From: Ramlibacter rhizophilus
Lineage (GTDB): Bacteria > Pseudomonadota > Gammaproteobacteria > Burkholderiales > Burkholderiaceae_C
Reading direction: 5' to 3'
NCBI RefSeq assembly: GCF_004681965.1
Contig: NZ_SMLL01000007.1
Span: forward strand, 1-64,000
DNA: 64,000 nt
The notes beneath the pieces were generated by a model, which saw nothing but the letters and a program-made list of their open reading frames with translations, was not told the origin of the DNA and ran no database searches. The position numbers were made by a program, and so were the translations under genes. This document shows, piece by piece, positions 15,310 to 23,280 of this stretch (position 1 is the stretch's first letter; each line of letters starts with the position of its first letter).

Positions 15310-17588
15310 ACGACCCGCTGCCGTCCCCGCCCTCGCCCCCACGTCCGCGCAGTGCCCGCGCCCTGCGCTGGGCCGTCGTCGTCGCCGCCACCGTGATGGT
15401 GGGCATCGGCATCGTGCTGCTGTTCCTGCTGGCCCAGGCCACCAACAACCGCGAGCTCTACGAGCGCAACTACGGACGCCTCTTCATCCTCAACGTGGTG
15501 GTCGCGGGCCTGCTCCTGCTGGTCATCGCCTGGATGGGGCTGCGCCTGTTCTCGCGCCTCAAGCGCGGCAAGTTCGGCAGTCGCCTGCTCATACGGCTCG
15601 CGGCCATCTTCGCGCTCGTCGGTTTCCTTCCGGGCCTGCTGATCTACGTGGTGTCCTACCAGTTCGTCTCGCGCTCCATCGAGAGCTGGTTCGACGTGAA
15701 GGTGGAAGGCGCGCTCGACGCCGGCCTGAGCCTGGGGCGTTCCACGCTCGACGTGCTCGCGAGCGACCTGGCCGCCAAGAGCCGCGCGGCCGCCAACCAG
15801 CTCGCCGACACCTCGCAGGCCGGCGTGCCAGTGGCCATGGAGCGCTTGCGTGAGCAGCTCGCGGCCAACGACCTCATCCTCTGGAACGCCAACGGACAGC
15901 TCATCGCCAGCGCCGGCCAGTCGCGCTTCCAGCTCAATCCCGAGCGGCCCAGCGCGCAGCAGCTTCGCACCGTGCGCAGCCAGCGCTCCATCGCCGTGGT
16001 CGAGGGCCTGGAGGAAGGCGTGCCCGCGGCGCTCAACAACGCGCGCATCCGCGCCATCGCGCTCGTCTCGCCCTCCAGCTTCGGCTTCCTGGGCGAGCCG
16101 CGCTTCCTGCAGGTCACGCAGCAGCTGCCGCCTACGCTGGTGGCCAACGCCATCGCGGTGCAGGAGGCCAACCGCGAATACCAGCAGCGCGCGCTGGCCC
16201 GCGACGGACTGCGGCGCATGTACATCGGCACCCTCACGCTCAGCCTCTTCCTGGCCGTCTTCGGCGCCATCCTGCTGGCGGTGGTGCTGGGCAACTCGCT
16301 GGCCCGCCCGCTGCTGCTGCTCGCCGCCGGCGTGCGCGAAGTCGCGGCCGGGGACCTCAGCCCCAAGCCGGTCCTGCAGGGCAAGGACGAACTCGGCGGC
16401 CTCACGCGCTCCTTCGCGCAGATGACGCAGCAGCTCGCCGACGCGCGCGCGGCGGTCGAGAAAAGCATGGGCGAGGTGGATGCCGCGCGCAGCAACCTGC
16501 AGATCATCCTGGACAACCTCACGGCCGGCGTCATCGTGCTGGACCCGCAGGGCCGCATCCTGCAGGCCAACCCCGGCGCCGAGCGCATGCTGCGCGCACC
16601 GCTTCCGCAAGGCGCGTCGCTCGCCGCCGTTCCCGGGCTGGAGAGCTTCGGCGCTTCGGTGCAGGCCCAGTTCGACGACTACCGCGGCGAGCGCCTGCAG
16701 CGGGGCCTGGACCACTGGCAGCAGTCCTTCGAACTGCATGCGCCGCCGCCGCCGGGTGCGGGCTCGGCCACCGAGGCGCTCACGCTGGTCGTGCGCGGCG
16801 CCGAGATGCCCGCCGAAGCCAGCGGCCGGCAGGCGCACCTCCTGGTGCTCGACGACATCTCCGAAGTCGTCTCGGCGCAGCGCGCCAAGGCCTGGGGCGA
16901 AGTCGCGCGCCGCCTCGCGCACGAGATCAAGAACCCGCTCACGCCGATCCAGCTTTCGGCCGAGCGCCTGGAGATGAAGCTCGCCCCCAAGGTGGCGGAC
17001 GCCGAGCGCGCCTTGCTTCAGAAGTCCGTGCGGACCATCGTCGACCAGGTGGACGCGATGAAGCGCCTGGTCAACGAATTCCGCGACTACGCGCGGCTGC
17101 CCGCCGCTCAGCTCCAGCCCGTGGACCTCAATGCGCTGGTTGCCGACGTGCTGCACATGTACGAACGCGAAGGCACCGAAGCGGCCACCGCGCAGGCGCC
17201 CATGACGCTGGAGCTGGATGCGAACTGCCCGCCCATCCTGGGTGACGCCATGCAGCTGCGGCAGGTGATCCACAACCTGCTGCAGAACGCGCAGGACGCC
17301 GTCGAGGGCGCCGAACACCGGGAAGTGTGCCTGCGCACGCAGTGGAGCGAGGCCACGCGCCGCGTGCGCCTCATCGTGCAGGACACCGGTCCGGGCTTCC
17401 CGGAATCCATCCTCAAGCGCGCCTTCGAACCCTACGTCACCACCAAGGCCAAGGGCACCGGCCTGGGGCTGGCAGTGGTCAAGAAGATCGCGGACGAGCA
17501 CAGTGCCCGAATCGATCTGAAAAACAGATTGCAGGACGGCGCCGCAGCTGGAGCACAAGTCTCGCTATCATTCGTAGTTGCGGCTTAG
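15306..17588 (+). CDS. NtrY-like membrane sensor histidine kinase
   Basis: The 760-aa kinase has three N-terminal TM segments (about residues 18-40, 55-75 and 92-115), a large extracytoplasmic region, a fourth TM at about 300-325, then HAMP and PAS domains. The HisKA phosphoacceptor is His539 in RRLAHEIKNPLTPIQLSAER. ATPase boxes include NLLQNAQDAVEG (N box), QDTGPGFPES (G1) and KGTGLGLAVVKKI (G2). This is the NtrY layout, linked in other bacteria to nitrogen or redox sensing. GTG 15306 overlaps the upstream stop, and the response regulator begins 22 nt after its end. Confidence 0.9.
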   Translation: MNDPLPSPPSPPRPRSARALRWAVVVAATVMVGIGIVLLFLLAQATNNRELYERNYGRLFILNVVVAGLLLLVIAWMGLRLFSRLKRGKFGSRLLIRLAAIFALVGFLPGLLIYVVSYQFVSRSIESWFDVKVEGALDAGLSLGRSTLDVLASDLAAKSRAAANQLADTSQAGVPVAMERLREQLAANDLILWNANGQLIASAGQSRFQLNPERPSAQQLRTVRSQRSIAVVEGLEEGVPAALNNARIRAIALVSPSSFGFLGEPRFLQVTQQLPPTLVANAIAVQEANREYQQRALARDGLRRMYIGTLTLSLFLAVFGAILLAVVLGNSLARPLLLLAAGVREVAAGDLSPKPVLQGKDELGGLTRSFAQMTQQLADARAAVEKSMGEVDAARSNLQIILDNLTAGVIVLDPQGRILQANPGAERMLRAPLPQGASLAAVPGLESFGASVQAQFDDYRGERLQRGLDHWQQSFELHAPPPPGAGSATEALTLVVRGAEMPAEASGRQAHLLVLDDISEVVSAQRAKAWGEVARRLAHEIKNPLTPIQLSAERLEMKLAPKVADAERALLQKSVRTIVDQVDAMKRLVNEFRDYARLPAAQLQPVDLNALVADVLHMYEREGTEAATAQAPMTLELDANCPPILGDAMQLRQVIHNLLQNAQDAVEGAEHREVCLRTQWSEATRRVRLIVQDTGPGFPESILKRAFEPYVTTKAKGTGLGLAVVKKIADEHSARIDLKNRLQDGAAAGAQVSLSFVVAA

Positions 17589-17610
17589 CCACACCTTCAG
17601 CTTCGAACCA

Positions 17611-18333
17611 ATGGCAAACATCCTCGTGGTCGACGACGAGCTCGGCATTCGCGATCTGCTCTCCGAAATCCTCAATGACGAGGGCCACCACGTCGAGCTG
17701 GCCGAGAACGCCGCCCAGGCCCGTGCCGTGCGCCAGCGCATCCGTCCTGACTTGGTGCTGCTGGACATCTGGATGCCCGACACCGACGGCGTCACGCTCC
17801 TGAAGGAGTGGTCCGCCAGCGGTGCGCTCACCATGCCGGTCATCATGATGAGCGGCCACGCCACCATCGAGACGGCCGTCGAGGCCACCAAGATCGGCGC
17901 CCAGTCCTTCCTCGAAAAGCCCATCACGCTGCAGAAGCTGCTCAAGGCGGTGGAGGCCGGACTGGCGCGCCACGCGCCCCCCAGCCCCGCCATCGCGCCG
18001 CGCCCCGGCATCGTCCCCAGCCGGCCGGCGACGATGATGGCGCCGGTCGCCATGGCCGCCGAGCTCACCGTCGAGGCCGCCATGACCGGCGGCCAGAGCC
18101 TGCCCCCCGCCATGGAAATGGGCCCCCAGCCCCGGCAGACCTTCGAGCTCGACAAGCCCTTGCGCGAAGCGCGTGACGAGTTCGAGAAGTGCTACTTCGA
18201 ATACCACCTGGCCCGCGAAGGCGGCTCCATGACCCGCGTGGCCGAGAAGACCGGCCTGGAGCGCACCCACCTGTATCGCAAGCTCAAGCAGCTCGGCGTG
18301 GACCTCTCCCGAGGAAAGCGAGGCGGCGGGTGA
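17611..18333 (+). CDS. NtrX-like response regulator without AAA+ domain
   Basis: The protein has 240 residues. The receiver domain carries acidic DDE (residues 8-10), phosphoacceptor Asp52 in LVLLDIWMPDTDG, conserved Ser/Thr in MSGH, and the lysine in LEKPI. A Pro/Ala/Met-rich linker (about 125-190) leads directly to a Fis-type helix-turn-helix (MTRVAEKTGLERTHLYRKLKQLG). The sigma54-interacting AAA+ module of NtrX/NtrC, about 240 residues, is absent, so it cannot be a conventional sigma54 activator. ATG 17611 was chosen because it starts the receiver fold exactly. Confidence 0.9.
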   Translation: MANILVVDDELGIRDLLSEILNDEGHHVELAENAAQARAVRQRIRPDLVLLDIWMPDTDGVTLLKEWSASGALTMPVIMMSGHATIETAVEATKIGAQSFLEKPITLQKLLKAVEAGLARHAPPSPAIAPRPGIVPSRPATMMAPVAMAAELTVEAAMTGGQSLPPAMEMGPQPRQTFELDKPLREARDEFEKCYFEYHLAREGGSMTRVAEKTGLERTHLYRKLKQLGVDLSRGKRGGG

Positions 18334-18352
18334 TGTATACTCGCCGGCTCTT

Positions 18353-18428
18353 GGCCCGGTAGCTCAGTTGGTAGAGCAGCGGATTGAAAATCCGCGTGTC
18401 GGTGGTTCGATTCCGCCCCAGGCCACCA
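18353..18428 (+). tRNA. tRNA-Phe (GAA anticodon)
   Basis: This 76-nt cloverleaf has anticodon stem GCGGA/TCCGC enclosing TTGAAAA (anticodon GAA), T-arm GGTGG-TTCGATT-CCGCC and encoded CCA end. The acceptor strands GGCCCGG and CCAGGCC pair except at position 5 (C5 opposite A68), an unusual internal mismatch. It starts 19 nt after the NtrX-like stop and has its own terminator. Confidence 0.95.
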
Positions 18429-18434
18429 TCTTCG

Positions 18435-18469
18435 AAACCCGCATGGATCTAGCTCTGTGCGGGTTTTTT
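18435..18469 (+). terminator. Intrinsic terminator after tRNA-Phe
   Basis: AAACCCGCA (18435-18443) pairs with TGCGGGTTT (18458-18466), running into a T6 tract (18464-18469). It lies 7 nt beyond the tRNA CCA end. The remaining gap to 18660 shows no further gene; a short reverse-strand reading frame there looks like chance. Confidence 0.9.
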
Positions 18470-18660
18470 CTTGTCGGGTTGCCGCGCGATGAGGCTCGAC
18501 ACGCTCGCGGCGCTCCGCTGGGTGCGACTAAGCCACCGTCTGCGCTTTGTCCGAACACGCGGCTGCCCACCTACGCGATGTGGTCGAACTGATCTGAGCG
18601 CCTGATCAGGAGCGTGGAGATGAGCGGGTGGCGGTAGGCGGTGGCGCGCGGGGTTGTTGC

Positions 18661-19839
18661 TCACGCCACCACGAAGGCCTTGAATACCCGGCGCGGCGTG
18701 GCCGGCGCGGGCGACGCGGTGTAGCCCAGCCGGCAGAACATCTGCAGCGTCTCGTCCTCGGGTGAAGCAGGCGCCGGGCGGTTCAGCATGAGCCGATGCG
18801 CCTGCGCATAGTGCGGCGCCATCTCCTGGAACTCCTGCAGGGCCTGGCTCATGGGATGCACGCCCACGCCCAGCTCGGTGGCCTTGAGCTGCAGCCGCAC
18901 GTACGCCCGGCCCGCCTGTACCTGCTCATGGCGGCCGTTTCGGCCCGCAAGCCACACGAAGCCCATGGCCGTGCGGCTGTGCCCCTCGAAGCGCGCCATC
19001 ATGTTCTTGTAGGCCTGGCTGCCCTCGGCCGGCGGGTTCTCGCGGTCGAACATGCCCAGGGCATCGACGCCGCGGATCATCAGGCTGTTCAGAGTGATGC
19101 CGTCGCGGTGCGCGAGGATCTCCTTCGGGCCCACGCGCGTGAGGTGGATGCTCTCCATCACCGTGCGCGGGGTCAGCAGCTCCACCTGCGCGGACTCCCA
19201 GCACAGGCGCCGAAGTGGATCGAGCGCGGCCACGTCGACGGTGCCACCCCCGCGAATGGCGGGCAGGGAGGGCGGCACCGAAGCGAGCAGGGCCTGCAAG
19301 GTCGATGCAGCCACCGGCCGCGTGGTGTCGAAGTCGGACTTGGGCGTGTGGCGCTGGAGCAGCTGCGCGAACAGCGGGTCGCGCTCGCCCTGGGGGCGCA
19401 GCACGATGCGTGCGACCGGCCGGCGGTCCCAGTCGCGCAGGTTCGCGCCCAGCTCGCCCTGCGGCCAGAGCACCACGTCCGCGCCATGGCCCCGCTCGGC
19501 CAGCGCGATGACGAGCAGTTCAATGAAGGCGCCGTGCCCGATCAGGATCTGCCGCCCGAAGGGGTCCGTGTGCGGCAGCACGCGCTCGCGGTCCGTCATG
19601 AGCGTGATCACGCCCGGCTCGCGCAGGTCCACCAGCCAGGGCTGCAGGTTGTGCGGGTTGGGGGCGGTGATGGCATGCGCCACGGCCCAGCGCCGTACAT
19701 CGGGCTCGGCGCCAGGCCCCCGCCATGCTTCCAGGGCCTCGGGCGGGTAGGCGCTCGTCAACGAGCAGCCGGACAAGGGGGCGATCGCCGCGGCGACGGT
19801 GCCGCCGCCGACCAGGCGGATGAAGCTTCGACGGTCCAT
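18661..19839 (-). CDS. Tat-exported nitroreductase-like (Acg-type) protein
   Basis: The protein has 392 residues. The N-terminus MDRRSFIRLVGGGTVAAAI has a twin-arginine signal, followed by a lipoprotein-like SGCSLTS box. This suggests export of a folded, cofactor-bound protein. The body (AHAITAPNPHNLQPWLVDL, TPKSDFDTTRPV, LGVGVHPMSQALQEFQEM) resembles the Acg family of FMN-binding nitroreductase-fold proteins, often annotated as Tat-pathway proteins. The substrate is unknown. It is divergent from a LysR-type regulator with an 89-nt shared promoter region, which suggests control by that regulator. Confidence 0.7.
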   Translation of the reverse strand: MDRRSFIRLVGGGTVAAAIAPLSGCSLTSAYPPEALEAWRGPGAEPDVRRWAVAHAITAPNPHNLQPWLVDLREPGVITLMTDRERVLPHTDPFGRQILIGHGAFIELLVIALAERGHGADVVLWPQGELGANLRDWDRRPVARIVLRPQGERDPLFAQLLQRHTPKSDFDTTRPVAASTLQALLASVPPSLPAIRGGGTVDVAALDPLRRLCWESAQVELLTPRTVMESIHLTRVGPKEILAHRDGITLNSLMIRGVDALGMFDRENPPAEGSQAYKNMMARFEGHSRTAMGFVWLAGRNGRHEQVQAGRAYVRLQLKATELGVGVHPMSQALQEFQEMAPHYAQAHRLMLNRPAPASPEDETLQMFCRLGYTASPAPATPRRVFKAFVVA

Positions 19840-19854
19840 GGGGAACCTCCTGCG

Positions 19855-19912
19855 TTGAAGTGAGGTGGATTGTCGAAATGCGTGGAGGTCAACACAATTC
19901 GCTGAACTTCAA
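19855..19912. promoter_or_regulatory. Possible LysR-type operator in the divergent promoter
   Basis: TTGAAGT (19855-19861) is repeated in inverted orientation as ACTTCAA (19906-19912) within the 89-nt gap between the two divergent genes. LysR tetramers often bind two half-regions spread over 50-60 bp. A second small palindrome, TTCAT-TT-ATGAA (19922-19933), overlaps the LysR-gene start codon. Regulation is inferred from layout. Confidence 0.3.
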
Positions 19913-19928
19913 TACCAGCATTTCATTT

Positions 19929-20816
19929 ATGAATAGCGTTGCCTTTGACTGGTCCCTGGTTCCGTCATTCCTGGCCGTGCTGGAGCAAGGCAGCCTCCTG
20001 GGCGCCGCGCGCCAGCTCGGTTCGAGCCAGCCCACCCTGGGCCGCCACGTTGCCGAGCTGGAACGGCAGCTGGGCGTGGTCCTCTTCGAGCGCACCGGCC
20101 GCGGCCTGACGCCGACCGAGGTGGCGCTGCGCCTGGCCCAATCCGCGCGGAGCATGGAAACGGGCGCGCATGCGCTCGCACAGGACGTCGCGGGCACGCA
20201 GAAGGCCACGGCCGGGTCGGTCCGCATCAGCGCCAGCCAGCCGGTGGCCTGCTTCCTGCTGCCGCCGCTGCTGGCACAGATGCGCCAGGCGCTGCCCGAG
20301 GTGCAGGTGGAGCTGGTGGCCACGAATGCGGTGAGCAACCTGCTGCGCCGCGAGGCCGACATCGCCCTGCGCATGGTGCAGCCCGAACAAGCCTCCCTCG
20401 TGGCCCGGCGCGTCGGCAAGGTCACGCTCACCGCCTGCGCGCATCCGAGCTACCTGCGTCGCCGCGGCATCCCGCGCGAGCCCGCGGACCTGCTCTCGCA
20501 CGACCTGATCGGCGGCGACCGCAACGAGGAGGTCCTGGAGGGCTTCGCCGCCATGGGCCTGCCCGTCACCCGCGAGCACTTCGGCATTCGCACCGACGAC
20601 CTTGTCGCCGGCTGGCAGGCCGTCCGCGCCGGCCTGGGGATCGGCTTCGCCGCGGACTACCTCGTGCGTGGCGACGCCGAGGTCGAGCCGCTCCTGCCCA
20701 TGCTCAAGATCCCGCCGCTGCCCATGTGGCTGGCGGTCCACCGGGAGATCCGCGCGAATCCGCGCATTCGCGCGGTGTACGGTTTTCTGACGGAGGCGAT
20801 TCCGAAGGCTCTGTGA
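19929..20816 (+). CDS. LysR-family transcriptional regulator
   Basis: This is a 295-aa LTTR. The N-terminal winged helix-turn-helix is clear (FLAVLEQGSLLGAARQLGSS, QPTLGRHVAELERQLGVVLF), and the C-terminal periplasmic-binding-like effector domain starts near residue 95 (GSVRISASQPVACFLLPPLL). The ATG at 19929 was chosen since the HTH begins about 10 residues later; an upstream GTG at 19860 adds unrelated sequence. It probably controls the divergent Tat-exported nitroreductase-like gene. Confidence 0.9.
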   Translation: MNSVAFDWSLVPSFLAVLEQGSLLGAARQLGSSQPTLGRHVAELERQLGVVLFERTGRGLTPTEVALRLAQSARSMETGAHALAQDVAGTQKATAGSVRISASQPVACFLLPPLLAQMRQALPEVQVELVATNAVSNLLRREADIALRMVQPEQASLVARRVGKVTLTACAHPSYLRRRGIPREPADLLSHDLIGGDRNEEVLEGFAAMGLPVTREHFGIRTDDLVAGWQAVRAGLGIGFAADYLVRGDAEVEPLLPMLKIPPLPMWLAVHREIRANPRIRAVYGFLTEAIPKAL

Positions 20817-20834
20817 GGTCGGACAAGCCGGCGC

Positions 20835-23213
20835 TCATTGCGCGGAGGCTGTTGGCGCAGGCGCCACCCCGTCGTCCGGCTCCGCCTCCAGGTCGATCTC
20901 CTGCGCCGCCAGGCACAGGACTGTGATGGGCAGATGGCGCGTCGCCGGGCCGACTTCCCAGCCGAAGGGCGAGTAGAAGCGGCCGGCGTGCACGCGAAAG
21001 GGGAGGAAGACCAGGTCGCTGCCGCGCGAGGCCTGCACCACCACCGATTCGCTCGGGGTCGGCACGATCACGACCTCGGCCGGAATGCGGACCTGCTCCA
21101 GCCGCTCTTCGAGCTCTCGCCCGCATGCCTCGTCGCTGGCGCCCGGCGCGGGCGAGGCGAGCAGGCGGATGCGCGCCTCGTGCCAGTCCGTGCTGCGCGT
21201 GCTGAGATACGCCAGCAGCAGCATCAGCTCGCCGCTCGGGCTGTCCTGCCACCACACGTCGATGGTGCGCTGCGCCGCGGCTCGCGTTGAAAGCGCGGTC
21301 CACTCCTCGTCGGTCGCATCGAGCAGCAGCAGGTTCGCGCCCAGGCGGAAGGCGGTGGCCACGCGCTCGCCGAAGCCGCCCACGCCCAGCGAGTCGTAGA
21401 ACTGCTTGTTCTCGCCCACAGGCCAGTTGGCGACCACGGTGTTGGTGCGCATGGGCCCGATGCCGGCGGACTGCACCACGCTGGAGAGCATGGAGTCGGC
21501 GTCGTCGCCCACGACCACCAGGGGGAAGGCCGTGGAATCGGCGTCGCGGATTTCGGCCGCCAGTTGCTCGGCCTCCTGCTGGCGCTGCGAGACAACGTCG
21601 CGCCTGTCGCCGGCGAGCAGCCGCACCACGGTGGTCATGCCGGCGCCACCCTCGACCCAGCTGGCAAAGGCGAGCAGGCGCGCGCGGCGCTGCGGGGAGT
21701 CCGAGAAGACCAGCAGCTGCGGCCGCCAGGCACGCGCGTGCTCGGGTTCGGCGGCGGCCTCCAGCAGGTGTTCGCGCGCCAGTTGCAGGTGGTAGGCGCG
21801 GCGGCCGTCGCTCCATTGCACGGCCAGGTCCTGTCGCTCCACCCAGCGGTAGATGGCATAGACGATGAGCGTGGCCACCACGCCTGCGCGCAGGTCCACG
21901 GCCAGCATCGCGCCCAGGCACGCCAGTGCGCCCGCCAGCCCCAGGCGGCGATCGTAGAAGCGGAAGGTGGGGCGGAACGAGGGGCTGCTGGAGCGCGCCT
22001 CGTGCCAGGTGGCGTAGTTCAGCAGGCCGTAGGAGACCAGGAAGAACATGGACACGACGGAGGCCACCAGGTTCAGGTCCCCCAGCGCCACGATGCCGGC
22101 GGCCACCAGCAGCGTCGGGCCGACGGCGCGGCGCGGGTTGCTGTCGGCCGGGTTCACCGCGGCGAAGGGCGCCAGCCAGCGGAAGATGCCATCGCTCGCG
22201 AGCGACTGCAGGATGCGCGGCGCGCCCATGAAGGAGGCGAGTGCCGACGACAGCGTGGCCGCCATCACGCCCAGGTCGATCAGCGGCCCCCACAGCGCCA
22301 GCTCGCGCATCGCAAAGCCCTCGCCGCGCAGCTCGGCGGCGGGCAGGGCGGCCGCGAACAGCAGCGCGCAGGCCAGGTACACCAGTGCGGAAACGCCCAC
22401 GGCGCCCAGCACGCCGCTGGGGATGCTGCGGCCCGGGGCGGCCAGGTCGCCCGACATGCTCACGCCCTGCGTGAACCCGGTCACCGCGGGAAAGAAGATG
22501 GCGAAGGCCACCCAGAAGGGCAGGCTGTCGCGCGGCGCGGGCCAGTTGGCCAGCAGCGTACTGGCGTCCCAGCGTCCGGCGGCGCCGGCAACGAACACCG
22601 CGATGCCGGCCACCAGCAGCACCATCACCACGTACTGGAAGCGCGTGGCCAGGTCGGCGCCACGCCAGGCGAGCAGGCCCAGGGCGCCCACCGCCGCCAG
22701 CGCGATGGCGCGCGGCGCCCAGGCGTGCCCTGGCAGGACCAGCGGCGCGAGCGCCTCCGCGAAGCCGATGGCGTAGAAGCCGATGGACACCGCCTGCGCG
22801 AGGAACAGCACGAGGCCGATGGCGGCGCCGAAGCCCGGGCCCAGCGTGCGCGAGATGAGGTAGTAGTCCCCGCCCGCGCGCACCTGCAGGTTGGTGGCGA
22901 TGGCCGCGACCGACAGCGCGGTGAGCACGGTGATGACGTGCGCCGCCGCCAGCACGAGCAGCGCCTGCGCGAGGCCGGAGCCGCCGACGATGTAGCCGAG
23001 GCGCAGGAACAGGACGATGCCCAGGATGGTGAGGATGCTGGGCGTGAACACGCCGGCGAAGGTGCCCAGTCGCGCGCCGGCGGCTGGGGGAAGCGGGAGG
23101 GTCGTCGAGGTGGAAGGCACGCGGGCGTCTCGGGGCGAAGGCAGGGGAGGGGTGTCGCCGGCGACACCGGCCGGGCACGATCTTCGCGTATCGTCCTGCG
23201 GCCATGAAGACAC
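20835..23213 (-). CDS. Cation-chloride cotransporter-like APC permease
   Basis: The protein has 792 residues. About 12 TM segments (residues about 45-440) begin with GVFTPSILTILGIVLFLRLG and include IATNLQVRAGGDYYLISRTL and GVSMSGDLAAPGRSIPSG. These motifs are closer to SLC12 cation-chloride cotransporters than to ordinary amino acid permeases. The C-terminal 330 residues are soluble and resemble the regulatory C-domain of that family (RPQLLVFSDSPQRRARLL, then FGERVATAFRLGANLLLLDA). Substrate ions are unproven. The start is uncertain: GTG 23213 gives a long Pro/Ser tail, and GTG 23120 is an alternative. It diverges from a cation:proton antiporter gene. Confidence 0.75.
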   Translation of the reverse strand: MSSWPQDDTRRSCPAGVAGDTPPLPSPRDARVPSTSTTLPLPPAAGARLGTFAGVFTPSILTILGIVLFLRLGYIVGGSGLAQALLVLAAAHVITVLTALSVAAIATNLQVRAGGDYYLISRTLGPGFGAAIGLVLFLAQAVSIGFYAIGFAEALAPLVLPGHAWAPRAIALAAVGALGLLAWRGADLATRFQYVVMVLLVAGIAVFVAGAAGRWDASTLLANWPAPRDSLPFWVAFAIFFPAVTGFTQGVSMSGDLAAPGRSIPSGVLGAVGVSALVYLACALLFAAALPAAELRGEGFAMRELALWGPLIDLGVMAATLSSALASFMGAPRILQSLASDGIFRWLAPFAAVNPADSNPRRAVGPTLLVAAGIVALGDLNLVASVVSMFFLVSYGLLNYATWHEARSSSPSFRPTFRFYDRRLGLAGALACLGAMLAVDLRAGVVATLIVYAIYRWVERQDLAVQWSDGRRAYHLQLAREHLLEAAAEPEHARAWRPQLLVFSDSPQRRARLLAFASWVEGGAGMTTVVRLLAGDRRDVVSQRQQEAEQLAAEIRDADSTAFPLVVVGDDADSMLSSVVQSAGIGPMRTNTVVANWPVGENKQFYDSLGVGGFGERVATAFRLGANLLLLDATDEEWTALSTRAAAQRTIDVWWQDSPSGELMLLLAYLSTRSTDWHEARIRLLASPAPGASDEACGRELEERLEQVRIPAEVVIVPTPSESVVVQASRGSDLVFLPFRVHAGRFYSPFGWEVGPATRHLPITVLCLAAQEIDLEAEPDDGVAPAPTASAQ

Positions 23214-23280
23214 AGCCGCTCAAATGTCCTGAGATGACGACAAGGCGCCACACGCGGCCCGGCCCGCGGGGGCTATCCGA

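Noticed and set aside
18449..18664. A 71-codon minus-strand frame downstream of tRNA-Phe
   Set aside because: It overlaps the terminator, is low-complexity and shows no ribosome site; chance reading in GC-rich intergenic DNA.
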